From an uncultured bacterium (GTDB lineage Bacteria; Cyanobacteriota; Vampirovibrionia; Gastranaerophilales; Gastranaerophilaceae): DNA of 38,258 bases. A program made the position numbers and the translations under genes. This document shows, piece after piece, positions 1 to 7,886 of the stretch (positions are counted from its first letter, which is position 1; every line of letters starts with the position of its first letter). The stretch lies in NCBI GenBank assembly GCA_949284985.1, contig CASDWY010000026.1:1-38258 (forward strand), given 5' to 3'. The notes beneath the pieces are model-generated. The model was not told the origin of the DNA and did no database searches. It saw only the letters and a list, made by a program, of their open reading frames with translations.

Positions 1-2763
1 AATATTTTAGGTACTGGTGATTTGAGCTTAAGCGGTACAAATGATATTTCCACAAGCACAAATACAATTTCGCAAAATTCGATAACAAATACAGGTGATT
101 TAACAGCAAATGTTGGTCAAATCACTTTAACAGACGGTATGACAAATAACAGTAACTTGAACTTAAAAGGCGGAGTTGATTCTGCGCTTGAAAATAAATT
201 AGCAATTTCAGGCTCAGGAACTACAACATTTACTGATAAAGTTAAAAACAGTGCAGATATAGAACAAACAACTCTTTCAAATGCAGGTGAATTAACAAAT
301 ACAGGCAGTATAACAGCATCTGTTGATAACTCAGGAACTTTGACTTCTTCTGCTGACAATATTACTGGAACTGTTGATAATACTGGTACTTACAATATTC
401 AAGGCGGAACTATTGCGAGTGCTATTTCAGGAGACGGTATAATTAATATTTCTGATGCCGTTACATCAAATGTTACAAACACTGCAACAGGTGAGGTTAA
501 TATTCTAGATGGTGCAACTCTCGCACTCGGCAGTGGTCAAACTGAATTGTTTGCAGACGCAATCAGTATAAATGCTCAAAACGGCTCAACAATCGACTTG
601 CTTAACGGCTCATCTGAATCAGTAAATATAGATAATTTAATAATTGCTGCAGGTGATAATGTTAAGTTACAAATTGATTGGAATGACAGCATAGATTCTT
701 CATCCGAAGACATAAACGGCAATTTGAACCTGTCTAAAGTTGATTTAACAGGTCAAACTACAGATGAAAGTTATGTATTATCAAATATAAATAATTTGAA
801 TTTAAGCGAAAATATACAACTTATTAGCGATACAAATTTCAATAATTATTTAGAACTTGAAAACGGTGTTCTTGGTACTAGTAAAATAAACCTTGCAGAT
901 GCTGTAAATAATAAAGATGCGCAAAACAGGGTTTATCAGCTTACCGGTAATGAAGAAGTTTCAACTGCACTGGGTACAATGGAAGGTAATAATTCAACTC
1001 TAATCGTAAACGGCGCAGGAAACGAAATTAAAGGAAACGATAATACAGGAGCAGAAATCAGTGCTGGAAATACGCTTTCATTAAATAACATAAAAGAAAT
1101 AGACGGATTTAATGAAGACTTATTTGCAGTTAATGAAGGAACTATTAATCTTTATGATGTTACAATAAGCGATAAAGTGGAAGGAAACGGTATTGTTAAC
1201 ATTAACGGTAATTCAACGGTTAATAATTCAATTACAAATACTATAAACTTAAATTCAGGAGAGCTAACTCTTGGTCAAAATGGTGATTTATCTCAAGCTG
1301 TTTCACTTATTGCACAAGGCGGTGGGTTGAGCTTGCAAAATGGAGCAATTCAAAACACAAATCTCGGTAGTCTTGTATTAAACAATGACTTGAATTTGAA
1401 ATTGGACGGAAACTTTGCAAATCAAACACTCGATACAATTACCGCAAACACCTTTGAAGCAAACGGAAACAATATTAATGTATCAAATATATTAATAACG
1501 GAACCGACAACGGTAACATCTTTCTCTATCTCGCCGCTTGGCGAAGGTATGGATAGTGCGGTAAAAGACGCTCTTGCCGGTGCAATTCAATACACGGGCG
1601 GAGATATTACATACTCTCCAATCTATAAATATACTGCAAGTTATGACCCGACAACAGCTATGTTTAACTTTGGGCTTGTTGGCGGAGGCGGATATGACAG
1701 CTTTAACCCTTCTGTATTGGCAGCTCCTGTTGCAGCACAACTCGGCGGATACTTAAATCAATTAAATGCTTATGATAACGCTTTCAGAAACATGGATATG
1801 TACATGTTAATGACAAAAGAACAACGTCAGGCAATGAAATACCGCAACAAATATGCCTCTATTGCAAACAATAACATAGTATTTGACCCGACGGTTAACC
1901 AATACGAAAATAAAGCTGGATGGTTTAGACCTTATGCAACATTTGAAAGCGTTGCATTGAACAATGGTCCTAAAGTATCAAATATTGCTTATGGTTCATA
2001 TTTTGGCGCGGATTCCGAACTTTATGATTTAGGTCATGGCTGGGATGGCATGTGGGGAGTATATGGTGGGTATAACGGCTCTCATCAATCTTATGATGGT
2101 GTTAGCATATACCAAAACGGCGGAACTTTAGGTGCTGTTGGTATGGCATACAAAGGCAATTTCTTCACTGGCTTAACTGCAAATGTTGGAGCTAATGCAG
2201 GCGAAGCAAGCACAATGTTTGGTCGTGAAGACTTTGCAATGTTAATGACTGGTATAGCATCAAAAACTGGTTATAACATTGAACTTGCTAAAGGTAAATT
2301 TATAATTCAACCTAATTTCTTGATGTCATATTCATTTATTAACACATTTGATTATAGAAACGCAGCAGGTGTAAGTATTGATTCAGATCCATTACATGCT
2401 ATTCAATTGGAACCGGGTATTAAATTCATTGGTAATCTTAAAAATGGATGGCAACCATATGCGGGTGTGAGCGTTGTATGGAACATTATGGATAGAACTC
2501 ACTTCACTGCTAATGATGTATCACTTCCAAATCTTTCAATTGATCCGTTTGTTAAATACGGTGTGGGTGTTAGAAAATCCTGGGGTGAAAGATTTACAGG
2601 CTTTGTACAAGCATATGTTACAAACGGCGGCAGAAACGGTGTTGGCTTGCAATGTGGTTTCAGATGGGCTTTAGGTAAAACTAAACCGTCTAATATCGAT
2701 AGAACAAGCTCAGGTATTCCTGAATTACCAAAAGCTCAAGTAACATTAAATAATATAAAATAG
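1..2763 (+). CDS. Autotransporter-like outer-membrane protein, 5' end outside window
   Basis: The frame is open from base 1, so the true start lies upstream; the TTG at 22 is not a credible start. Roughly the first 500 residues are low-complexity, Asn/Thr/Ser/Gly-rich, with recurring motifs such as NTG, NSG, DGATL and GDGIINI, typical of a right-handed beta-helix passenger. From about nucleotide 1900 the protein changes to alternating aromatic/polar strands (GWFRPYATFES, MWGVYGGYNGSHQSYDG, WQPYAGVSVVWNIMDRTHF, VGLQCGFRWALG), which looks like a C-terminal autotransporter beta-barrel. About 29 polar residues follow the last strand; classical autotransporters end at the barrel with an aromatic residue. 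Expected role: surface-exposed passenger anchored in the outer membrane. The downstream gene encodes an OmpH/Skp chaperone, which fits. Family-level call is good; the substrate or adhesion role is unknown. Confidence 0.8.
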   Translation, partial: NILGTGDLSLSGTNDISTSTNTISQNSITNTGDLTANVGQITLTDGMTNNSNLNLKGGVDSALENKLAISGSGTTTFTDKVKNSADIEQTTLSNAGELTNTGSITASVDNSGTLTSSADNITGTVDNTGTYNIQGGTIASAISGDGIINISDAVTSNVTNTATGEVNILDGATLALGSGQTELFADAISINAQNGSTIDLLNGSSESVNIDNLIIAAGDNVKLQIDWNDSIDSSSEDINGNLNLSKVDLTGQTTDESYVLSNINNLNLSENIQLISDTNFNNYLELENGVLGTSKINLADAVNNKDAQNRVYQLTGNEEVSTALGTMEGNNSTLIVNGAGNEIKGNDNTGAEISAGNTLSLNNIKEIDGFNEDLFAVNEGTINLYDVTISDKVEGNGIVNINGNSTVNNSITNTINLNSGELTLGQNGDLSQAVSLIAQGGGLSLQNGAIQNTNLGSLVLNNDLNLKLDGNFANQTLDTITANTFEANGNNINVSNILITEPTTVTSFSISPLGEGMDSAVKDALAGAIQYTGGDITYSPIYKYTASYDPTTAMFNFGLVGGGGYDSFNPSVLAAPVAAQLGGYLNQLNAYDNAFRNMDMYMLMTKEQRQAMKYRNKYASIANNNIVFDPTVNQYENKAGWFRPYATFESVALNNGPKVSNIAYGSYFGADSELYDLGHGWDGMWGVYGGYNGSHQSYDGVSIYQNGGTLGAVGMAYKGNFFTGLTANVGANAGEASTMFGREDFAMLMTGIASKTGYNIELAKGKFIIQPNFLMSYSFINTFDYRNAAGVSIDSDPLHAIQLEPGIKFIGNLKNGWQPYAGVSVVWNIMDRTHFTANDVSLPNLSIDPFVKYGVGVRKSWGERFTGFVQAYVTNGGRNGVGLQCGFRWALGKTKPSNIDRTSSGIPELPKAQVTLNNIK

Positions 2764-2814
2764 TATAGTGGCAGAGAGGTTAGTTCCTACTTTGTATTTA
2801 ACAAGGAGAAAAAA

Positions 2815-3282
2815 ATGAAAAAACAAATTACAACATTAACAATTGCAGCAACAGCATTTATTATGGGGCTTGGTATCAATAATTTTGCAATGTCAGACGT
2901 TCCATCAAATTATAAGGTAGCTGTTGTAGACGTAAATGCAGTAGTTCAAAAATCTGCTCAAGTACAAGCATTAAAAAAGGAACAGCGACAAAAAATGCAA
3001 GAACTCCAAAAATGGCTTGAAACCGTAAGAGCTGATGTACAAAAGCAATCAACCAAAGAAGGCAAAGAAAAACTTGTTAAAAAATATGATGCTGAATTTG
3101 CAAAAAAACAAGAAGCAATCAAAAAGAATTACGCAGGTAAGCTTCAAGCCATTGATAAAAGCATAAGTGCAACAATAGCTGCTGAAGCCAAAGCTAAAAG
3201 CTATAATTTAGTGCTTTCCAAGGGCGTGGTTTTATACGGAGGAGAGGATATAACTGCAAGTATTTCAAAAATTGTGAAATAA
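2815..3282 (+). CDS. OmpH/Skp-family periplasmic chaperone
   Basis: 155 residues. An N-terminal signal peptide (MKKQITTLTIAATAFIMGLG, cleavage likely near NNFA) precedes the Skp/OmpH pattern: a first strand VAVVDVNAVVQKS, then a long charged helical arm (KKEQRQKMQELQKWLETVRADVQ... AKKQEAIKKNYAGKLQ), then a closing VLSKGVVLYGGEDIT strand and helix. Length and layout match Skp, which holds unfolded outer-membrane proteins in the periplasm. It starts 51 bases after the autotransporter stop with a strong AAGGAG site at 2804-2809 and no terminator between, so the two are probably co-transcribed. A hairpin terminator follows at 3302-3329. Confidence 0.88.
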   Translation: MKKQITTLTIAATAFIMGLGINNFAMSDVPSNYKVAVVDVNAVVQKSAQVQALKKEQRQKMQELQKWLETVRADVQKQSTKEGKEKLVKKYDAEFAKKQEAIKKNYAGKLQAIDKSISATIAAEAKAKSYNLVLSKGVVLYGGEDITASISKIVK

Positions 3283-3301
3283 TTGCTTTATATTGGATAA
3301 A

Positions 3302-3329
3302 AAGAGTCTCGATAATAGAGGCTCTTTTT
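3302..3329 (+). terminator. Intrinsic terminator after ompH/skp
   Basis: Stem AAGAGTCTC (3302-3310) pairs with GAGGCTCTT (3318-3326) with one G-T wobble around a 7-base loop GATAATA, followed by T's. It ends the autotransporter/skp transcript. Confidence 0.8.
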
Positions 3330-3421
3330 GTATAAAATAATTAAGATTTGTACCAAAATAATCATACTAACCGTACACCATAATCAAACCATGTGTTCCT
3401 TTACAATGATTATTAAATTAC

Positions 3422-3450
3422 TTGTAGTTTAATAAAAAATAATTTATTAT
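3422..3450 (+). promoter_or_regulatory. Probable sigma-70-type promoter for gene at 3485
   Basis: TTGTAG at 3422-3427 and TATTAT at 3445-3450 are separated by 17 bases, with the start codon 35 bases further on. Placed after the upstream terminator. The region is very AT-rich, so chance matches are possible. Confidence 0.5.
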
Positions 3451-3484
3451 TGTGTTTGAGTATTTTTATTGAATAGGAGTTTTT

Positions 3485-4018
3485 ATGAAAGGATTACCGA
3501 TAGTTTTTATTTGTGTATGTTTATTGGTTTTTCTTGCGATTAATAATGTGCAAAAAAATTATAAATTTGAAAAAAATAGAAAAAAAATTGAAAAGCAGAT
3601 GAATTTATCAGGGTTTGAAAATTTTAAATATAATGTTGTTCCATTATCGCAAGAGGCACAGTTGTTTTTAAAATCTAAAGATCCATATAAAAATTATTTT
3701 CTTGCTAATAAAAAATTTGTTGTTTATGTAGAAATTAAAGGATGTCCTTATAATGGTGCATTTGTTGCCTCATTAAATAAATATAAAAACAATGTAGAGT
3801 ATTCTTCTAAATATAATTTTCTCTCATTGCCAAGTACTGGTTTTATGAGGTTTGCTAGTAAAGCAGAGTATAAAGGATATAAAGATTTTTATGACGTTTG
3901 TTCAGGATATTGTATAGTAAATCCGATAAAAAAACAGATTTTTTCTATACAGGAAAAAGAATATGATGTTTTAATAAAATACATGGATCGTATGTTTAGT
4001 CAGTTGCAGAATTGGTAA
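3485..4018 (+). CDS. Unknown membrane-anchored protein
   Basis: 177 residues. A single hydrophobic segment at residues 4-20 (LPIVFICVCLLVFLAIN) followed by a Lys-rich stretch (FEKNRKKIEKQ) indicates an inner-membrane anchor with the C-terminal domain outside the cytoplasm. That domain contains four cysteines (KGCPYNG, DVCSGYC), possibly disulphide-forming. I do not recognise the family. The start has a good AGGAG site at 3476-3480. The next gene follows 45 bases later on the same strand, so the two may be co-transcribed. Confidence 0.7.
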   Translation: MKGLPIVFICVCLLVFLAINNVQKNYKFEKNRKKIEKQMNLSGFENFKYNVVPLSQEAQLFLKSKDPYKNYFLANKKFVVYVEIKGCPYNGAFVASLNKYKNNVEYSSKYNFLSLPSTGFMRFASKAEYKGYKDFYDVCSGYCIVNPIKKQIFSIQEKEYDVLIKYMDRMFSQLQNW

Positions 4019-4063
4019 AGCAATGGATGTGATTGTTGTAAGCTATAAGAAAAAGGATTAGTT

Positions 4064-4672
4064 ATGAGAAAGTTTATTTTATTTATAGTTTTTATGTTTT
4101 TAGTTCTGCCTGCAAATGCTTCAACTGTAATTGTAAAGAGTAGAGAGCGTTTTTCTACAAAATATCCTAAACGATATATTTCAGTTTCAGTAGTAGAGCC
4201 GGCAAAGCTGAAAAATGGAGTTTATTTGGAAAAAAATGCAATTATTAATGGAAGAATTATTGAGGTAAAAGAGGCAAAGCGTGGAAAGAGAAATGCTTAT
4301 TTTGTTTTTGTCCCTGTATCATATAGTATTCCATCAAAAGGAGTTACAAAAACATTGAGAAGTTCAAATTTGGAAACAAAATTGGTTGGATATAAAAAAA
4401 TGAATAAGAAAGAAACGGCTATAAAAACGAGTGTTAGTGCAGGAGGTCTTATAATTCCCGGATTTTCACAGGCGTATTGGTTTGGAAAAGGAGTTGCAAA
4501 ACCTGTTAAGGGTAAAAATCGTTTTTCTTCCGGAATGTATACAATGTATAAAAATTCTCCATTTGTATATATAGAAGAGGGAAATGAGTTGGTGGTTAAG
4601 CCTGGAACTTATTTAAAAATGAAGTTTTATTATGCTAACAAACCTCGTTGGCAAATTTGGAAAAGGGTTTAG
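4064..4672 (+). CDS. Exported protein with VirB10/TrbI-like barrel pattern, unknown role
   Basis: 202 residues with a clear signal peptide (MRKFILFIVFMFLVLPANAS, cleavage after ANA). The mature part has strand-loop patterns such as LEKNAIINGRIIEV, YFVFVPVSYSIPSKG and ELVVKPGTYLKMKF, resembling the 'P-x-GT-x-hydrophobic-G' strands of VirB10/TrbI-type beta domains. The protein at 30660-31373 has the same arrangement (LPKGTIFRGTI, LYLSLDHVVTPTG), so the two are probably distant paralogues. No secretion-system genes surround it. It ends convergently with the ROK-like gene, sharing four bases at the stop codons (4669-4672), with no terminator between. Confidence 0.7.
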   Translation: MRKFILFIVFMFLVLPANASTVIVKSRERFSTKYPKRYISVSVVEPAKLKNGVYLEKNAIINGRIIEVKEAKRGKRNAYFVFVPVSYSIPSKGVTKTLRSSNLETKLVGYKKMNKKETAIKTSVSAGGLIIPGFSQAYWFGKGVAKPVKGKNRFSSGMYTMYKNSPFVYIEEGNELVVKPGTYLKMKFYYANKPRWQIWKRV

Positions 4673-5850
4673 TTGTATATGTTATACCAAGCTGTTGGGT
4701 TTCCAACTTCTTTACCTTTTTGTAGGAGTTGAGCACCTTCTGTATTGTCTTTAATATTTAAAAATATTATTTTTAATGATTTTGGGTCACCCATAAGAGT
4801 TTTTCCAACAGGTGTTAAATTTGCTTGAATTTTTTTTCTTAATCTTGCACTAAATTTGTCTTCATCGCCGTATTCTGGGTAATGTTTAAATTCGGGATTT
4901 TTATTTACAGAGGCTTTTAAACTATTGGCAATTGGTCCTGTAATTAAAACGGTATGAACTTTTGATTCACAAATTCTTGTTGCAATTAATTGAGCGAATG
5001 ATTCCATATATTTGTCAATAGCAAATTTTGATGCTTTATTGTGTTCTTCTTCGGAAATATATGGAAGTAGACTTTTGGTTACTTCATAGTTATCAACAAC
5101 CATAGTGTTTTCACCTATTAGTGCCCGTTCTGCTTCATTTAAATTTAGTGCATCTGCATAATTTTTTCTTAAACTAAAAGCTCTAACATCAGATTCAAGC
5201 GATTCTTTATTTGTATTATTTTTGATAGAGTGCTGAATTTCTGTTGGTTTTATTTTTATATTGTCATTGTCTACCATTATAATTCCTGTACCTAATCCGC
5301 CACCAGGGTAAAGATAAATTATTTCTTCTCCTTCTTTTAAGACGTCAGGATGGTGTTGCTGTAGCTGAAGTAAAAGGCAGGCTCCAGCACCAGCCATGTC
5401 ATTTACGTGTCTTGTTTGTTTGATTTTCATTCCAAGGTTTTTGAGATTTATATCTACATTGCTTGGATTTATTGGACGTTCGAATCTTTTTCTTCTCATA
5501 TCATCGTAATAAAAATTTGACAGCATAAATCCATTATTTTTACTGTTGCTTATTTTGGCTCCAGGATAACAAACAGTAAGCATTATTTGATTTTCAGGAT
5601 CTGCATGCTTTATTTCATCGTGGTGATTGTATTCAAAGGCTGCAATTTTTGAAGCAAGATTGCTTTCGAATAAATATTCATTTCTATCTGCATTTTTTTC
5701 AAAAATAGTAAGTCGTTCTTTTGCAATTATGTTGTTATTTTCATCAATTGCACAAAGTTTTAAAGATCCATTAATTGTGCTTGCACCAATATCTACATTT
5801 GTATAGTGCGCTTTAAAAGATATTGAAGGTTTAATTGGGTTAATTTTCAT
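4669..5850 (-). CDS. ROK/glucokinase-like sugar kinase
   Basis: 393 residues. After a short N-terminal leader (MKINPIKPSISFKAH) the protein shows the ASKHA/ROK landmarks in order: phosphate-1-like VDIGASTINGSLKL (about residue 19), a catalytic-loop Asp in RHVNDMAGAGACLL, the Gly-rich phosphate-2 loop PGGGLGTGIIMV followed by EIQHS (like EIGH in ROK kinases), and an adenosine-type VLITGPIANSL near residue 300. The CxCGxxGC zinc motif of many ROK proteins is absent. It probably phosphorylates a hexose or amino sugar in the cytoplasm; the substrate cannot be read from sequence. The leader ahead of the kinase fold is unusual. Single gene, divergent from the metal exporter. Confidence 0.7.
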   Translation of the reverse strand: MKINPIKPSISFKAHYTNVDIGASTINGSLKLCAIDENNNIIAKERLTIFEKNADRNEYLFESNLASKIAAFEYNHHDEIKHADPENQIMLTVCYPGAKISNSKNNGFMLSNFYYDDMRRKRFERPINPSNVDINLKNLGMKIKQTRHVNDMAGAGACLLLQLQQHHPDVLKEGEEIIYLYPGGGLGTGIIMVDNDNIKIKPTEIQHSIKNNTNKESLESDVRAFSLRKNYADALNLNEAERALIGENTMVVDNYEVTKSLLPYISEEEHNKASKFAIDKYMESFAQLIATRICESKVHTVLITGPIANSLKASVNKNPEFKHYPEYGDEDKFSARLRKKIQANLTPVGKTLMGDPKSLKIIFLNIKDNTEGAQLLQKGKEVGNPTAWYNIYN

Positions 5851-5919
5851 TTTATTCTTTTCCTAGTCAGTAAGTTTAAATATAATAATATATTTTTTTT
5901 GCTAGCAGGAATTGAAAAG

Positions 5920-5947
5920 TTAAGTTATGTTAAAACTATGTTATAAT
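5920..5947 (+). promoter_or_regulatory. Possible promoter for metal exporter gene
   Basis: A consensus TATAAT at 5942-5947 is preceded by a weak TTAAGT (5920-5925) at 16 bases. The predicted start of transcription would lie close to the AAGGA site, giving a very short leader; no manganese riboswitch fits in the remaining space. Confidence 0.4.
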
Positions 5948-5968
5948 TAGACAAGGAAAATAATAAAA

Positions 5969-6922
5969 ATGATTTTGGACGTAATACAAAAAATTAATTC
6001 AGTTAATGAGCTTTTATTTTCACCAATAGATGCGATATTAGAGAATATGTCTTGTGCATTTTGGATAAAAGAGGCATTAATTGATAGTTTACATATGGTA
6101 CCGTTTTTATTGTTTATATTTTTTGTAATAGGATTTATAGAGTATTTTTATTCCGAAAAAACTGAGGTGTTAGCGCAGCGATCAGCATTAACCGGACCTT
6201 TTATAGGGAGTTTGCTAGCTTCCATTCCACAGTGTGGTTTTTCTGTTATGGCAAGTTCTTTGTATACAAGACGATTAATTACACGTGGAACGCTTCTTGC
6301 TGTTTTTATAGCGACTTCAGATGAAGCTATTCCGGTAATTCTTGCGGAGCCGAAAAGCTTTTCTTTAGTAGTCCCTTTGGTGATTATTAAAATTATTATT
6401 GCTTTAATTGTTGGTTATGGTTTGGATTTAGTTTTAAAATCAAAGAGAAAAAGCCTTTGTGAGGCAAAATTGAATATAGATGAAGCAGATGAGGGATGTT
6501 GCCATCATAAAATTGGTAAGGTGGATAAAAAGGATTTATGGCTGCATCCGATTGTTCATACTTTAAATATTTTTATATTTATTTTGTTGGTAACTTTGAT
6601 AATAAATTATATTGTAATGTTGGTTGGCGGTGAAGAGGCCTTGGGTAAATTTCTTATGGGCGGAACAATATTTCAACCGATATTGACTGCAATTTTTGGT
6701 TTGATACCTAATTGTGCAGCTTCTGTTGCTTTGACTTTAATGTATATGAAAGGAGCTATTGGTTTTGGAGCTGTTATATCAGGGTTATGTTCTGGTGCTG
6801 GGCTTGGGCTTTTAGTTTTGCTTAAAAAAAATAATAACAAAAAGGATACGTGCTTTATTATATTGACTCTTTTAATTACTAGTATGGTTGCGGGGTTAAT
6901 TGTTCAATTTTTGTTTGATTAA
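5969..6922 (+). CDS. Putative 10TM heavy-metal (manganese/arsenic-type) exporter
   Basis: 317 residues with about eight to ten hydrophobic segments in two halves. Hallmarks of the ArsP_2/'putative manganese transporter' family are present: IPQCGFSVMASSLYTRRLITRGTL followed by VFIATSDEAIPVIL in the first half, and LIPNCAASVALTLMYMKGAI followed by SGLCSGAGLG in the second. This is an internal two-fold repeat with a cysteine in each half. The central cytoplasmic loop carries a Cys/His cluster (GCCHHKIGK, about residues 176-184), a plausible metal site. It is expected in the inner membrane exporting a divalent or semi-metal ion. It is a single gene with its own upstream TATAAT; the next gene starts 88 bases later. 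Confidence 0.8.
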   Translation: MILDVIQKINSVNELLFSPIDAILENMSCAFWIKEALIDSLHMVPFLLFIFFVIGFIEYFYSEKTEVLAQRSALTGPFIGSLLASIPQCGFSVMASSLYTRRLITRGTLLAVFIATSDEAIPVILAEPKSFSLVVPLVIIKIIIALIVGYGLDLVLKSKRKSLCEAKLNIDEADEGCCHHKIGKVDKKDLWLHPIVHTLNIFIFILLVTLIINYIVMLVGGEEALGKFLMGGTIFQPILTAIFGLIPNCAASVALTLMYMKGAIGFGAVISGLCSGAGLGLLVLLKKNNNKKDTCFIILTLLITSMVAGLIVQFLFD

Positions 6923-7010
6923 TAATAATCTATTATCTATGTTGGTTGGTAATTGCATTAAATTATAATTCAGAGAATACTTTTATAGTGAGTTATAAAA
7001 GGAGACAAGT

Positions 7011-7352
7011 ATGGATATTTTTCTTAGGTGGATTGCTTATTCTCTTGCAATTATGTTTATTGCATGGCTTATTCCCGGGATAAGTGTATCAAGTATATGG
7101 GTTGCATTGATGGTAGTAGTTATTATGGGGTTAATAAATATATTTTTGCGTCCACTTTTGACATTTATTTCACTGCCTATTAATATTCTTACATTGGGAT
7201 TATTTACATTTGTACTTAATGCTTTGTTATTTATGCTTGCAGGGTATATCACTCCTGGATTTTTTGTGGATGGTTTTTGGAGTGCATTGTTTGGCTCTTT
7301 GATACTTTCAGTATTAAGTATTCCTATAAATAAAATTGAATATAAGGAGTAA
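7011..7352 (+). CDS. YvlD/phage-holin-4-2-type small membrane protein
   Basis: 113 residues, almost entirely four hydrophobic helices. The signature of the family is clear: WLIPGISVSSIW, then GLINIFLRPLLTFISLPINILTLGLFTFVLNALLFMLAGY, then FFVDGFWSALFGSLILSVLS. Despite the Pfam name, members are common chromosomal inner-membrane proteins without a proven holin role, and nothing here is phage-like. A GGAG site lies at 7001-7004. It ends at a strong hairpin (7358-7394) that separates it from nfeD. Confidence 0.85.
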   Translation: MDIFLRWIAYSLAIMFIAWLIPGISVSSIWVALMVVVIMGLINIFLRPLLTFISLPINILTLGLFTFVLNALLFMLAGYITPGFFVDGFWSALFGSLILSVLSIPINKIEYKE

Positions 7353-7357
7353 GTTAT

Positions 7358-7394
7358 AAATTTCCGCAATTTATTAATTGCGGAAATTTGTTTT
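7358..7394 (+). terminator. Strong intrinsic terminator
   Basis: A perfect 14-bp stem, AAATTTCCGCAATT (7358-7371) with AATTGCGGAAATTT (7376-7389), closes a TATT loop and is followed by GTTTT. The symmetrical A/T arms could act in both directions, but only plus-strand genes flank it. Confidence 0.85.
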
Positions 7395-7395
7395 A

Positions 7396-7424
7396 TTGAC
7401 AAATAGAATAAATATTGATACTAT
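7396..7424 (+). promoter_or_regulatory. Promoter of the nfeD-band7 operon
   Basis: Consensus TTGACA (7396-7401), 17-base spacer, TACTAT (7419-7424). It lies immediately after the preceding terminator and 27 bases before the nfeD start, the best sigma-70-type match I found in the window. Confidence 0.75.
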
Positions 7425-7450
7425 TTGTTTTGTAGTAGGAGAAAGCTAAT

Positions 7451-7876
7451 ATGGAAATTTGGCAGTTGTGGGGAGTTTTAGGAATATTTTTCATTATAAT
7501 TGAAATGACAACTCCGGTTTTGTTTTTTTTGAATTTAGCATTTTCAGCAGTAATTGTTGGAATAATTGCTTATTATGTAAATATATCTTTGACATTACAA
7601 ATAACAATTTTTGCAGTAATGTCGATTATGTTTTTGGTATTTTTACGTCCGTTTCTTATGAAGATAAAGGAAGAACCGGATAAAACAGGTGTAAAGGCTG
7701 CATATTATGGTCAACAAGCAACTGTTACAGAAAGAATTACAGACAAAACAGGTAGAATAGCTGTTTTTGGAGAAGCATGGGATGCACGTTCTGAAGATAA
7801 CCAAAGTATTGAGGAAGGTGCGATTGTGCAAATTGTTAATAGTCAGGGTTTAGTAATGATTGTAAAAAAAATATAG
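7451..7876 (+). CDS. NfeD-family membrane protein
   Basis: 141 residues. Three hydrophobic segments cover about residues 1-75, followed by a soluble OB-fold-like domain (GQQATVTERI... GRIAVFGEAWDARSEDNQSIEEGAIVQIVNSQGLVMIVKKI), including the diagnostic G..W.A.S...I..G..V.V....G..L.V pattern of NfeD. This is the short form lacking the ClpP-like protease domain. NfeD proteins are encoded next to SPFH partners and are thought to help organise membrane domains. Here the SPFH gene starts 10 bases later, so the pair forms an operon. Confidence 0.9.
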   Translation: MEIWQLWGVLGIFFIIIEMTTPVLFFLNLAFSAVIVGIIAYYVNISLTLQITIFAVMSIMFLVFLRPFLMKIKEEPDKTGVKAAYYGQQATVTERITDKTGRIAVFGEAWDARSEDNQSIEEGAIVQIVNSQGLVMIVKKI

Positions 7877-7886
7877 GAGATATGTT

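Noticed and set aside
22-24. TTG at 22 as start of the autotransporter gene
   Set aside because: The frame is open from base 1 with the same repeat composition, no ribosome site precedes it and no signal peptide follows.
5851-5968. Manganese (yybP-ykoY) riboswitch before the metal exporter
   Set aside because: Too short a leader after the TATAAT, and I see none of the conserved loops.
7011-7352. Phage holin implying a prophage
   Set aside because: The family name is historical; no phage genes are around.
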